DNA of 64,000 nt from Mugil cephalus (taxonomy: Eukaryota > Chordata > Actinopteri > Mugiliformes > Mugilidae): contig NC_061783.1 of NCBI RefSeq assembly GCF_022458985.1, positions 18,055,413 to 18,119,412 on the forward strand, in the 5' to 3' direction. The translations under genes were made by a program, and so were the position numbers. The notes beneath the pieces are model-generated. The model was not told the origin of the DNA. It saw only the letters and a program-made list of their open reading frames with translations, and did not search any database. Shown here piece by piece: positions 39,461-52,355 of the stretch. Within the stretch, counting starts at the first letter, position 1, and the number at the start of each line of letters is the position of its first letter.

Positions 39461-41120
39461 AATTATAGAAACCTGTAATCCACATGGCTCATACTGGGGA
39501 ATAGGATCAGCGTTCAAACAAAAGCCGCTGACAAGGTGAACAGTAAGGCATCTGAACTTAAAGTAGGATTTTCTGTTGGAGGACAGAACCCTTTGTCTCC
39601 TTCCCGGTCTCTTAATGAATTGGTTTTAGTCTGTTTTGGAGCAAATTATCCTTCCCTCTCCCCCTAATTTTCCAATTTGCTGTGTCATTTATACCTAATT
39701 GAGGACCGCACTGGGCTGTATTACTCTCACAAATAGGGTGATATAGTTTATTGAAGGTCTGCTTTATACAGAGGGGCTGGTAAACCAAACATCAATTGTA
39801 GACTATACAGAAGATGGGGATTTTTTTCTTTTTTTTTCTCCTGGAGGCTGGGGAGCACTGCAAAGAGGCTTTAATTATTTCTCAAAGGCAATCCAGGCCA
39901 CTGCTCCAACACTCATTTTATGGTCACTTTCCTTTTCTTCCTTTGATGGAGCTAATGAATGGGGTGAGAATTCACTTTATTTTATCCCTGCTCTGTCGCC
40001 CTCCCTGGTTTTTGCATCTCATATTCGTCTAACCAATTAAGAAAAGCTTGTTTTCAGGCCGTCCAGACCAGGTCCAGCATGAATAAAGACGAAAAAAAAA
40101 AAAAAAAAAAGCTCATGTTAGTGCCTAAACTGTTAGTAAGTTCGATATTAAAATCCAAAGTACGATTCCTTCTCTTAGGGAGTAAATTAGTGCCCTTGAG
40201 TCTCAAAATCACCGTGAACTGAGAAACACTACTTGTTGTTAGAACGGATTTTTAATTTTAAAGAAATAATAACAGAGAATGTGTTGTTAAAACCTGAGTA
40301 GATTCAGGAAACACTCTTTTTAACAGACAGGTCCTCACTTGTTTCTCCATTTTCATTAAAAGAAAACAGTAAATGATGACACAAAAACAAGGATGCACAC
40401 CTGTGGAATAAATAAATAGATTTTATTTTATATCTTAAACTGAAACGTGGCAACGCCAGAGAGAAATTTCATTGTCCTTATTTGACAGTTCAACTGCTTT
40501 CACTCTCGCTTACACTTCAACCGAAAGTTCAACAGCTGTCACATCTGAACTATACACACTTCACGCTCCTCAACATTTTTTTTTTTCTTGATAAATGACG
40601 GTTTCGAGCGCTTTAATGTTACACAGACACACCTTCAAAGCACACTTTACGCTTCATCTGACAGTTCAGGTGCTCTCAGTGCATCCGCGTCAACTGGAAT
40701 TTTAGCTGCTCGCGCTAAATCCCCGTCCACGTACAAAGAGATTTTCCCACCGTAACATCTCTTTGGAGCTGACAGTTTCTTACAGGACGTTCCCTAGCTC
40801 TGGATACCTCAGTAACGTTTCCAAGTGAAGCCAGCAGAACATGAATACAGACGGCGCTAGCTCTTGTGGCTAGCCTCCTGTCAGCGCGGTGAATTTGGAC
40901 GGTGTTCCCTTCGGTTTGGGAAACTGTACATCATATGTCATCCCATTGGTCGTTGAATTTCAACATTACTGGGTACAACCCTTTAAGTACGGCTGGACCT
41001 AGACGTCGTAAACTACGTACGCAGACGATGCAAACCATTTATACTTGTCTCTGTAGCAACTCCACCCAAACACTTGCCAGTCAGGTTTGTTTTTATTTCT
41101 ACTTCTTGTTTCACTTTCAG
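39461..41120. other. Intergenic, no gene recognised
   Basis: 39590-40030 is low in simple repeats and could be conserved non-coding sequence; unproven. Poly-A run at 40093-40110. No exon found. Confidence 0.45.
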
Positions 41121-41960
41121 CAACATGACAGTCAACAGTATGATCTGGCACCAGATCCAAGCAGCGACAAAAGAGACCTCTATGTCATCTTCCACGACCG
41201 GGCTAATGCCACAATGGCCATGGAGGTCATCATCATGGAGGGCCTCGAGATGGTTGGTAAGAATGGACATTGCCTTCCACCTGTCCGAGCATATGTGGAC
41301 AACAAGCAGCACGCACCAGGAAGTTACCTGGAAAACTGCAGGAGAACATCAACTGGGCCCAGATGAAAATCAAACCGTGAAGGTCTGCTTTGGTGACGAC
41401 CTAATACCAACAGCGTCTGAGCAACCTGTGAAAAGCCTGGGTAGGTGGTACAACACAAGCCTTAGCAACTAGGGCAGGATATCACCGATGGTCTAGAAAA
41501 CATCAGTACTGCCTAGGATACTGAAGCTCTGGTGCATGCAGCTTGGACTTCTCCCTTGAGTAATGTGGCCACTGACCATCTGCAAGGTCCCAATAACAAG
41601 TGTGGATTGGATGGAGTGAACCTGGACCAGGAACAAACTGGAAAACTGGCTGGGGTTAGTTGATATTGGCCAACAGCTAATTGTTCCACAGGAGACTGCA
41701 GCTACCACCTTCTAGACCATGTCTAGATCGTAGAGCTCTCAGTCCCGTGGCAGAATTCAGTTGAAGAGGCCTATGAGCGCCCAAAAAACTGCGTCACACA
41801 GAATTGGCAGGTGCACAACAACAAGGATGGAATGCAAAAATCTCTCCCACTGAAGTGGGATGCAGAGGATTTGTGGCTTCATCTATCGTCAGGATGGACA
41901 GGCTCTGTGGCACACTGTTAAAGCAATGTCTGAAGCTCAAGTGGAGCCATTGTTAAGATA
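41121..41960 (+). pseudogene. Degenerate reverse-transcriptase gene of a non-LTR retrotransposon
   Basis: Pieces of one RT protein appear in order across changing frames: NSMIWHQIQAA; RDLYVIFHD..NAT; TMAMEVII; PPVRAYVD (the catalytic YxDD block, second Asp changed to Asn here); NWAQMKIKP; EQPVKSLGRWYNTSLSN; and VEEAYERPK further down. Between the 'HD..NA' and 'TMAMEVII' blocks the spacing is far too short, which indicates an internal deletion. Frameshifts and stops (about 41470, 41660-41720) make it non-functional. No target-site duplication or tail recognised. Confidence 0.78.
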
Positions 41961-43683
41961 AAACAGAATTTCAGTTTCACTTTTAAGAAGAGGACACATG
42001 CATTGTATTGCACAGTTTACACTACCTCGGATAAATAAAAAGGGATTCTCTTTAATTTGTTAATGAGAAAATATAATTTGTAGCTTTTCTATATCTAAAT
42101 ATATTGTTTTTTATATGCTTTCATTACATAATTTGTGTTTTGAAGTTACATCCTACCTAAAAAACGTGTTTTTTTTTTTGTCTGAGAAATAGTTAAAAGA
42201 ATCTTTTTCCGTCATAAGTTGTCTGCAAGCTCTTTCTGTTGTTACATCCCTAAATCCTACTGAACTGAAACTGATATTTGCATGATTTAAATGGTCCTGT
42301 TACTGATTTCAACAGCGTTCAGCTCTAACAATTGAACTGACGCTAAGTTTCAATTTATATACAAAAAGATTTTCAGGTCCTTTCGGTGCTCATGCTCAGT
42401 GTTCGTCTTCCAGTTCCTCATCTGCTTCTCCCGTGCCTTTTCTTTTTGCCTGGTTTGCGCCACATGTCCTGTCCACACCTAACAATTACACGAATAAAAG
42501 CGCATGTATGCGAGTACTTCTCTGAATCACAAAATGGATTTAATGCCTCTGTAATTGTCTGAATTTCGAAGTCACCTTTCAAGAAAAGCTTTGCCTTAGT
42601 GCAATCAGCATGCATCTCCTCAGGGCACTGTGTTATTTTCAGAGGATAATTTTCACAGGATTACTTTCTTTCTTTTTTTGGGGCGGGGGGACAGATGTTC
42701 CTCTTCGCCTCGCCCATCGTCTGAGTCCGAGTGAGGGAGGGGCCGCCTACGAAAATGCCACCAGGACCCAGCTGACCACCAGACAAACAGATGACCAGAA
42801 TACATCATGTTAAGTTACCTCTTCTCCTCCGTCTGCCACTTCACTTTACCATCAGCCTGTGTCCTCTCGGTCACCGCAGCAGACATAACAAAGCATTCAT
42901 TGTCAATTTCTTTTTTCTTTTTTCTTTTTCTGGTTTGTGCTGACAAACCAACTCTGCAAAAAAACGAGCCTCGACCCCATGGCTGGCTCGGCGCGTGAGG
43001 CAGTGGCAGACGGACGTGCGGGCACGTGGGTAAATCGATTAGTGGAGCGCTTGACGGATGGGATTTAGAGGAGGCCCCGACGCACCAGAGAATTAATTTT
43101 GCTAGGAGAACATGCCTGTGCCAGGTTCATTCGTCTTGGCAGGAAATTTGGCAGTTTCCCCAGGTCTGGGGGCTCAATTAACCGGCGGCACCGGCAGTTT
43201 GGGGAGGGAACAGCTTTGCTGAGGAATATGCCACATACATATGACAGACACACGTTAATGATAACAGATTTGGGGAATATAAAATGTGAGAGGCTGGGAG
43301 GAAGGGTTTAGGGGTTGAAGTATGGGCGTGGGGAAGCTGGGATTTACAGTGGAACAAAGGATTATGGAGCACTAAGGGTGCACATAGATTCACTGATTGC
43401 TATTCGGGGCCTTTTGGAACGACCTCTTAACACGATTATTGTAAAGGTAATAGCAGACATCTGCTCAATTACACATGTGTAATTATTTCTAGTCCCACGT
43501 CTAATATGAAGTATTGACTCTTCAATACTGTCTCTTCTTTTGGTCTGGACCAGCTCTGAGAATAATCTGGTTCTCATGATAACTCTATCTGGAAGTTGCT
43601 TGATTGCTTTGCCTGAAAAATCTTATTAGTGAACCAACCAGAGAATTTATTATCTTTTAAACCAAAGGAAGAATTCATGTTCC
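41961..43683. other. Intergenic, no gene recognised
   Basis: Nothing beyond short T runs and a G-rich stretch at 42680-42690. The block 43085-43340 has low repeat content; its function is unknown. Confidence 0.5.
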
Positions 43684-44051
43684 CATCGCAGACTGTAAAA
43701 TAACTGGATGCCATGACATCTCCTCTAAAGTGAAGCCTAAGCATCAGGAGTTCCCCCTGGTGGGACACTAACTAAAACACTGAAACACATGTCAGTTGGA
43801 TGGTTTCTGTCATTTTAGTTAGTGTTCATTTTTCTGTCGAGTCTCGTTTTACACAGGCATCACAGACTGTAAAATAACCGGATGCCATGACATCTCCTCT
43901 AAAGTGAAGCCTAAGCACCATTTTAGTGGGAGGGACAAACTAAAACACTAAAACACACGTCAGTTGGATGGTTTCTGTCATTTTAGTTAGGTAATATAAT
44001 GTTGCGTATGTTCAAGTGTCCATTTTTTGGACGAGTCTCATTTTACACAGG
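43684..44051. repeat. Direct tandem duplication, two units of ~174-194 bp
   Basis: Unit 1 (43684-43857) and unit 2 (43858-44051) both begin CATC(G/A)CAGACTGTAAAATAAC and end with 'GTCTC(G/A)TTTTACACAGG'. The units are highly similar, with small indels around 43745-43765 and 43990-44020. Confidence 0.88.
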
Positions 44052-44299
44052 ATATGACATCATGAAAGACGCCTGTGATTGACAACTGTTGACAACCACT
44101 CTGTGAAGCTGTCTCCTTACTCCTTTACGGCAGGTTTGGACCCCTACCCATTATATGTGTTCTATATTTATCACAGCCTAGTGCAAATTATAAATATACA
44201 TTATTATTGTCATTCAATAACAAGCTATTCAAATAATACACAGGTTCAAATATGCATTGTTTTATTTCTATTTTTTGTTCAAGTGCCAAAGTGATCCAT

Positions 44300-44600
44300 T
44301 TTGGCCTGATGTTTGGCTGATGGGAGTGAGCTGTCCCGTTGCCACTGTGATTGGTTCAGCAGCAATAGGGGCGGGACCTACTGTGTACAGTAGATAGACA
44401 GGTCTAGTGTAGCACCCTATGTGACTGTTGAGACAGCTCCTGTATCGCTGAACGAGTGAGGTGCTGAATGAAAGACAACGTCTTCTGCCTCCATTTGTCC
44501 CTTTTACTGAAATATGTTGGATACATGTTTGTGTTTTTAAAGAAATTTAAATTTGTGGGGGGAAATTTAAAAAATATACATATATAAATATCTAATCAAC
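44300..44600 (+). mobile_element. Internal fragment of the CAGGGGTCTTCAAC hAT-like family
   Basis: It shares, in opposite orientation, the block 'GGGGCGGGACCTACTGTGTAC' and the following roughly 200 bp with the copy at 27683-28016. Neither TIR is retained. Confidence 0.6.
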
Positions 44601-47170
44601 CAAAAATTAATGAGTAGCTGAGCTGTAAAGTATGCTAACTAACCTCATAGATTTGAGAAAGAACTTTTTTTAAGTGAGTCAAACTTTTGTTTTGTGAGAC
44701 TGTTAGTGAATTAATGCAATGAGCTGCCTTGGGCATTTACAAAGTCTGCATACGTAGTGATGGAAAATAAGTGCATTAAATTACATTGTGCAGTATTAAC
44801 CAAAAATATGTAAATCTGGAGGATTTATTGTACAACACCGTGCAGCCTCTGACTTCAAAACCTGCAAGATGGCCGCGCCCGTATCCCTGCAATTCTAGCT
44901 TCACTTTGACCCCCCCACACTTAAAGTGTCACCCCGTCTTTCTCCAATCCAATACAGGTATTCATTTGTATATGGATGTGTTGGCGTCTCAATTTCTTTA
45001 CAATAGCTTGAAGGTGGTGACCACAACCCCTGCGTAAAATGGATCCCAAAGCAGTCTCCTGCTCTGTCAAATCATCTCTGTGCTGTTTCTCCCTCCCACT
45101 ATCTCTGGTTCCAGTCCCTTATCCCGAACATCTCAGCGGATGATTTATGTAGCAGCGTTACTCTGTGACCTCAAAATCCGCCCCATCCATACCGCACCTG
45201 TCACTGCGCCGCTGCCTGCGTGCTTACTGAAAACCAAGTCATCCGTGCAAAATGGCAATTTTCCACCCACCTAGAGAATAAAAAAAAAAAAGAGAGAAGG
45301 ATCCGATCCATTCAGAGGCAAAACTAGGAAAATTCTATGATAAGTAGAGCAGGTGCGCGAGGGCTTGGTCCTGCGCTAACGAGGGAGCTGAACTGCACGC
45401 ACCGCTGACCACAACATCTGTCGTTTGCAGTGATGCAGAGTTTAGTTTTTACCCCTGCAACACAGTTTGCACGCCGAGAGACAGCGGATGATAAAGCGAG
45501 TAAGATGGATACAGATGGAAGGGACCAGGCCCGATTTCAGCTGGGGGCACAGGGTTCCCAGGCTGTGGTTTGGTAGCATATGATGCATGAGAAGCCAGCA
45601 GGGACAGCAAAGAGTTATGCTTGTCTGTCTGGGCCCAAGGTGAGGCCCGGACTGACCCCGTTCACCATCCCAGGTGGAAACCCTAACGAGCTCATCAGGC
45701 CTAACGAAGCTTAACAAGCTTCTAATTGGCAGCGTTATGATGTCCCCAAAGGTCAGAGTGCAGGCTCCTGTGCCAGCAGCGTTACAGGCTGCCACTTCCT
45801 GCCAACAGTACGTCCCGTGACTCACTAATGTCCCTCTGTGTAAACAAAGTCACCAAAGGGCAGGAGGAACTTCTTACATAATGAAACGCGCAGAGTGTGA
45901 TGACTGATAGCGGAAACTGGCAGGGTTTTGATAGGAAAACTTTGCTGCCTCTATTAGCATACCAAGTAAAAAAAAAAGTTAAAAAACAAAGTGCAAGTCC
46001 AACAACTAGTAAAAAAAAAAAAAAAAAAATCTATTTTTTCTTGATACATAAAGGAGGAAGAGAAGAGGCTGCAATCATGCTGACAACAAAAACTTCTGTG
46101 GTGAAATGCTGCGACCTACTGGTCACAATGCAGAAGTGCAGCTTGGCAAACGTGTTTTTCCCCATTAAGGTCAACTACAACATGCATTAACGACCTATTA
46201 CAGCTCATCCTATAAGGTTTAACTTCATTAGAACATAAATTTAAATCAGAACTTAAACATGTGAAACAAATTCAAATGAAAAAAACAAGATAACACACGA
46301 GTTAGAGGTGTTGGCAAATCAGTTTATCAGTATTCAGACCAGAATTGTGTCATGTTACATCTGGCTTGACACAACTAAAATCGATGCTTTAAACATCTGA
46401 CACCACTACTTAAAAAAAAAAGTTTTGGTTTTAAGTCAATATGCAAAAAAAAAAAAAGAATATATCCATAAAAAATGAAAAGGTGAAATAAGGTGCTTAA
46501 TGTTACAAATGTGTAAAAAGAATAATAAAAGAATGACATCAGTAGTTTATATCTGACAGTTGTGATCAACTGGGTGGAGTCCAGCTCACAATCAATACTG
46601 ACCAAACACTAATAAAGAGAGAAACAAGGCAGTTTTATCTATACGTGTCATACAAAGAAAAACTGAACACATAAATAAAGTTAAAACGTCTCAGCTTAAA
46701 GTAGAAACTGTGCAATTCAGAGTTAAAATACGGGTTCATCTGCATTCTCTTCATTTAATGGAAACACCCGCTGAATCGCTCACGTCCTCTCCTCCCCTCA
46801 TAACCACACAGAACGGTTCGCTGACGTGGAGGGAGATGAAAGTGGCGTCTTTTAAGCCCTGATTGTACAAATTTGACTTGCTACTATGAGGTGAGGGCTT
46901 CCTGCAAAACCATCCCAAGCAACCAAACAGTTGTGATCAAGTAAAAGTAGCAAAATTACAGTTTTAAAAATACTACAATTTCATATCTGGACACAATTCA
47001 TGTTATTTAACACTGTCCAATCATTTCCAGACCTGACTGTAAAAAAGACACACTACTCAAAAGATACAGCATGATATAAAAACTCCCCCCCAATAATAAA
47101 AAAATAATAAAAAATAAATACCCTATCACAAGCTTTAACTTTTTTTTCTTCTAAATGCATTGAACTCAGT
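44601..47170. other. Intergenic and likely 3' UTR of the distal borealin gene
   Basis: No exon recognised. The part nearest 47170 should be the 3' UTR of the minus-strand gene that stops at 47171. A run of A lies at 46013-46029. The 127-codon minus-strand frame at 45442-45825 has no domain or splice-linked partner. Confidence 0.5.
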
Positions 47171-50100
47171 TCACTCGGCTGTGCCGCACAACGTAGCGAG
47201 GCGATTCTGTCAAGAAGAAAAAAAAAATATATACACAAAGTTAAGAATCAAAGCATATGCAGCAACTGTTGTCCTACAGAGGAGATCGATATACCTGCAG
47301 CAGCCGAATGCTCTTCAGGGCGGTTTCATCCAGCAGAGACAGGTCCACCGAGTCCATCTGACTGGCCAGGAGCTGAATGCTCTGGATTACAGAGGAGGAG
47401 GTTGGTAAATTAAACTGCTCCATCGGCTTAATCCAAAGTTTAGTTCGACAAGTAAAAACCCAAACGGATTAAACTCCACTAATTAAAGACTTCAGGTCAC
47501 TTTTTACACAAACGCAGGCGAAGCCGAACGTCAAAACTTCCGATTTCACAACAAAGTCACGTATTCTAATCTAAATATAAAGTGGCCTTAACTCAGAACT
47601 AATTTGTTGCTTTGTTTAAATATTAATCAGCGCAATCCAGAGCTCCGAGTTCAGCTAATTGCGTAATTACGTGCTCACCTCTCCGTTGCTGATGGGAACG
47701 TTGATGACGATATCCTCGTTTCCCGCCGCGATGGGAGAGCCGTTGACTGAGATGCTGTAGACCCTCTCTTTGTGGCGGGGAACTCTCACGGCGGGGGTCT
47801 GAGGAAGCCTGAGGGAATAAAAAGCAGGAGTAACAAACAAGGCTTAAACACAACTAGATGACCTATTACGGAGAGTCTCCAGGCAGCGCGTAACGCTCGC
47901 ATCAAAACGCTAGAGCCATTTAAAGATGTATAAAACCAAATGCAGCAATGTTTTAAAGAGCAACGTGAGGTTTAATGAAATTCCCTCTTTGGGTCCATTT
48001 GCACTTATGTCTTTTTTAATAAAATCTCACAGAGTAAGGGGTAATGACTGTTAAGGAATTTACTCAGTGGTAAATATTAAATGCGGCATGAAAACACAAA
48101 TAAAAATGTGGTAAAATAAAACTGAAACACTGTGCAGAGAGGTGGCAGCCTGCACACTGGACTACCAGTCTTAAATTAGCACTAGACGAAGCTAAATAAT
48201 CAGAAATGCTGTCAAATGGGATTTATAATATGGACAGAATATACATTACCAGTCAAAAGTTTTAGTATGGAATGTGTAGTATTGAAATGTATGCAGTTTA
48301 ATGTCTCATTTTACTCTGAAATGAAAGCATAGAGCACGCAAACAACTGAAGTTAAAAAAGAAATCATGGAATTGATGTGTAACCCAAAATATAATCTAAA
48401 ATTTCAACTCATCAAATTAACCATCGTTGGTTGATTAAGCAGTTCATCACAAACCAGCTCCATGGGGTTAAGGTCTAGAGACTGGGCCATGGTCCTCTCC
48501 ATGTTGTCAAGCTTTCCATCGTGTTTTCAAGCCTGAGGTAGTTCTGGTAGAACTTGGACTTAAGTTTTGGGTCATTATCTTGCCGTAGGATGTAGCCCTG
48601 ACCGACTCCACCAGAGGACACTGTGTGCTGTTCTACAACTTTTGACTGGGAGTCCACCTGAATGCATGAACGTGTTCACACCGACAACACTGCAAACGGT
48701 AAAAGCTTCTCATCCCTGATGGTCGCCATCTTGGCTATGTAGTGGAGAAGGGGAAGGTGCAAAAAAGTTTTCAAACTTCTGAAGATTATGGCAGATGAAG
48801 CGGCAGCTGTCGTGTTTGGCGTTGAGTGAATGAATGATTTGAAACAAGACTTCTACGTATTTAAGTTCATTTTCAGTCTCACCTTGGATCAAAGCGCGGG
48901 GTGACAAGAGGAGTTCGTCCCATCATCAGAGAAGACTCCAACATGCTTCTAGCAGGAGTGATCAGGGGCTTCCTGGATGATCTGAGTCCAGACACACATT
49001 TACCATCACGTTAATGGGCTACAACTTTGGGGAGAAGGATAAAGAAATAATAAGAAGAGACGTACCGTCTCCTGGCGGTGCTCTGCTTGCCTGCTGCCAG
49101 CGCCTTTGCTCTTTTCGAGGGAGGCTTTTTGGTAATTTTCCCCTAAATTGAGAACAAACGTTTAAGTAACACAAAAGGCCTGTGCACCTATGTCTGTCCA
49201 CAAACCATGCACACACATATGATCATTATGCCGTTACCCTGCTAGTTGCGCTCGAGGTGGTTTCATCTTCTGAACCAGATTTGGCCTCGACGTTCTTCTT
49301 TGACGCTGCGCATTAGAGAACACAAACGGATGAAAATCCACTTATGATATTTTACTCATTTTACAAAAGTCAGTTCTTCAGAATTCTGATCAGATCATCA
49401 AAACATACTTTTAGCTGTTTTCAGAAGAGCTGCAGCCACAACACCTTCAGCAGCAGTAGCTCCCTCTTCTCTCTATTAAACAGGCAGACGCGAACCACAA
49501 AAACTAAATGTTTTATAGCTGCACAAGCTAAAGAGAATGTGAAACAAGCGCACGCTGTGAAACATCAGGCATCATATGAGAGAGACAGATAAACAACTCA
49601 CCTTTGCTTCATCCTTTTGTGGTGACTTTAGTTTCTCAGACTCTGCAGAGAAGAGGGGGAAACACTATTTATTTTATTTTAGGTTAAGCATAGAAACAAA
49701 CACAATGAACAGAGCATCAGTGAAGATCTGTCTGACTTTGGACACTATATATATATATAACACAGTCAGGAGTCTGAGGAACAATAATCTGCTCATTAAA
49801 AAATAAACACAGACTAATGTGAGAGGGTTATGTTCCACTTACTGCAATTCTCCAACCAGGACATTTGCCTTACGGCCAAGGGGAGCGTAATAATTGCCAT
49901 GTTGTAGCTGTTGTCAACATCTTTTAGCAGCTGGTACATTTGCTCTTTAAGATGTTCCACTCTGGTCTTCACTGTGGAAAGATAATGTGTTCTTGTTAAT
50001 AACGCAGTGATATGGATAAAGTAGCTAAAGCTGGCTCCTTACACAGTTAAAATGCTCCTTACACAGTGAGGTATGAACATTATTAATTGTATAATGTACA

Positions 50101-50519
50101 CGTCTGACCGGTTTAACCCTATCAGTTCTATTTTGTAGACTTATTTTGTAACTGTCTGGTGTCAGATTCAGTCCGTGTCTGGGTCACAGTGTGTTAATTT
50201 GAAAGATCAAGGATATCCTTAATCAAAAAGTACATCTTATGTCTTTATGTCCAACTTATCTGTTTAAATGTGTGTCTCAATGGCTCTGACATGCTTTAAA
50301 ATCCATCAGGTGCCAACATAACATTTGCAAAGGGTAATAGTGTTAATTAAGGTAATAGTATTTCTAACACTAATTTCACAGGAAGGTTATGGTTGTGCAG
50401 CTTTTGTACTGTAAGTAAAACAAATCACCCTCGCTGTCAAAATCCTCCAAAAAAGCTTCGAGCTTTTCCGTCTTTGGGTTCTTCTTCGCTTGTTTGTTGG
50501 TCTTTTTCCTGGGAGCCAT
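47171..50519 (-). CDS. cdca8: Borealin (cdca8), distal tandem copy, 10 coding exons
   Basis: Borealin is the chromosomal passenger complex subunit that joins INCENP and survivin at centromeres and the midzone. Coding exons (minus): 50519-50429, 49971-49843, 49642-49602, 49472-49409, 49305-49238, 49142-49066, 48981-48883, 47808-47679, 47381-47295, 47206-47171. All use GT-AG and join in frame to 822 nt, 273 residues (human about 280). The start MAPRKKTNKQ and LEAFLEDFDSE followed by VKTRV match the borealin N-terminal helical region, and LLKDVDNSYNMAIITLP its second part. The middle is basic and disordered. Near the C-terminus lie SSRKPLITPAR, TPLVTPRFDPR and the dimerisation-domain segment ending KSIRLLQ, then the tail NRLATLCGTAE. 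A 5' UTR intron (50825-50522) is likely. Intron 7 is enlarged by a Tc1-like insertion. Both copies are intact; expression is unknown. Confidence 0.9.
48242..48665 (-). mobile_element. Tc1-like transposon fragment in intron 7 of the distal borealin gene
   Basis: On the minus strand the frame reads LRQDNDPKLKSKFYQNYLR and then, after a frame change, QSLDLNPMELV. These are the second Asp block (DNDPKH) and the glutamate block (SPDLNPIE) of Tc1 DDE transposases. At 48242 the plus strand has TACATTACCAGTCAAAAGTT, a typical Tc1-like TIR starting with TA. The N-terminal half and the other TIR are missing. It helps make this intron about 1,070 bp, against 113 bp in the proximal copy. Confidence 0.78.
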
Positions 50520-50886
50520 GTCTGCATGGACACACGGTGCAAAACACACAACATAAAACACCAACAAAATTAAATTACGGTATGTTTAATTTATAACTAC
50601 CGCCTGTCATTTTAAAAACAAATTAATAATAAAATGCTGTTAGCAGACTAACACTTAACCCTATAACAACAATGTCTGCTAGTTAGCTAGCAAGAGTACG
50701 AGCTTTCCCCACAGTTTAGCAGACCTTCGTTCTTGGCAGCTCTATTCACACACACCAACAGGTACTAAAACACTTTAAACAACTAAAGTTACTTAGTGAC
50801 ACGTGTTGTATTGAGAAATGGTTACCTACTTGTGATTTTCTCTCTCCTCTTGCCGGTTTCCCTTCCTGAAGTGGCACAGACGTGTT

Positions 50887-50932
50887 TTCAAATTTCCGCG
50901 CGGGGAGGGGCCAACTTCTTGTGTCAGCCAAT
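50887..50932 (-). promoter_or_regulatory. Cell-cycle promoter elements of the distal borealin gene (CCAAT, CDE/CHR)
   Basis: On the minus strand: CCAAT reverse complement at 50928-50932 (plus-strand AGCCAATCAG), then CGCG at 50897-50900, a 4-nt spacer and TTTGAA at 50892-50887. CGCG-N4-TTTGAA is a CDE/CHR-type tandem element, the DREAM/MuvB site of G2/M genes, normally paired with upstream NF-Y CCAAT boxes. Spacing is identical to the copy at 54967. Confidence 0.65.
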
Positions 50933-50969
50933 CAGAAAGCACGTTTTCTTTGCGTCAACAGGAAATAGA

Positions 50970-52355
50970 TCTTTCCAGTATAAAACACAAGACCAACGCT
51001 CCAGCGTACACAGCAGATACAGCAGGATGTAGGACACAGGAGGTTTATAATTTTATAGAAAAAGGCATGTCAAAGCAAAACTATATAAACTAAACTGTAA
51101 AGTCATATAAACATGAAACAAAATCTAATATTTATTCCTATGCAACATTTTCATTGCTTAACTGATTTTCAAATCATTTGATGAGTCAATATAGTGAATG
51201 TTTTATGTTTTATGTGCAGTATCTTTTAATCCATCATAGTTTGTGTATGTAAATAACTGAATGAATGCATGCTTCATTTCAAACATGTAACACACACACA
51301 AAAAACCAAAACAAAGAAAACTACATTTGAACAACCAGGACAAATAAAGACAAACAAGGATAGTTTATCCTTGACGCAATGAATATATCATTAACAGCAC
51401 TATACTCTATTTTACACTTGCTTGATAACACGTTATCTAACACAATATTTTTTAGTAAAGGTTTATTCCTCCAAAGCATTTTTTGTGCCATTCTTTTTAA
51501 TTATTGTTTGTAGAATATAATTTACCAGCAGTAATAATCCTTCTATTATTCAGCCATTAACGATTAATCAAAAAAATAATAATAATAACTATATCTAGAA
51601 TATAAGAACATGTATTACACTAGCTTATTGAGGCTGTCCTTTAAAGCAAGAATATCAAACTGAATACAACCAGACAACAGACGGCTTTATAAACGTCTTT
51701 GTCAGCTGGATATCCTTAACAGAAAGCACCTTTCTGGCCGTAAGGATCTGAACTTGAGGATCGGCGTGTGTCATACACGTCACAGACCTAGTATTGAATT
51801 GGAGGATGTGAATTACTAGGTTTTCAAAACAAAGTATGACTAAATTTGAAATAAAACACATCACACGGTTTAAGAACAGATCTAAAAATCCTTTATGAGT
51901 TTTGCAGACATGAAGAGTAAAATATGTACAAGAAGTATGTGTTTTCACTAACAATGCGACTGCAAGCTGATTTATAGAGAAAGGACAATTCAACAATATA
52001 TATATATATAAAAAAAAGTCACATAAAAGTGGACTTACAAAAGAAAGAATCAGCAGAAAAGCATATTTACCAAATATATGCAAACATGTTTGAGTCTCAA
52101 AGCATCCATCTCACTCATAAGGCGTTGAGGAAAACTAAAATCCAAACCTTACAAGTCTCACTGGCTACGTATAAAAGATATGAATGACACTAAAATCAAA
52201 TACATGTAGCTAAACCCGCCCATGGATTACATTTCATACAACAAAGGCAGCACAAACTACCTCTGAAAATGCACAAGTTTCAGTTCCAAATAAACAATTT
52301 TGTTTCTTTTTTAAACAATTAAAATCCAGAACGCAGATTCCCTCAAGGCTTAAAC
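50970..52355. other. Spacer between the borealin copies, including the proximal copy's 3' UTR
   Basis: AT-rich, no gene recognised. The right part should be 3' UTR of the gene stopping at 52356. The 142-codon minus-strand frame at 51655-52083 is AT-rich, hydrophobic and has no domain. Homology to the other borealin copy's upstream region ends at about 50970, so the left edge is close to the duplication breakpoint. Confidence 0.55.
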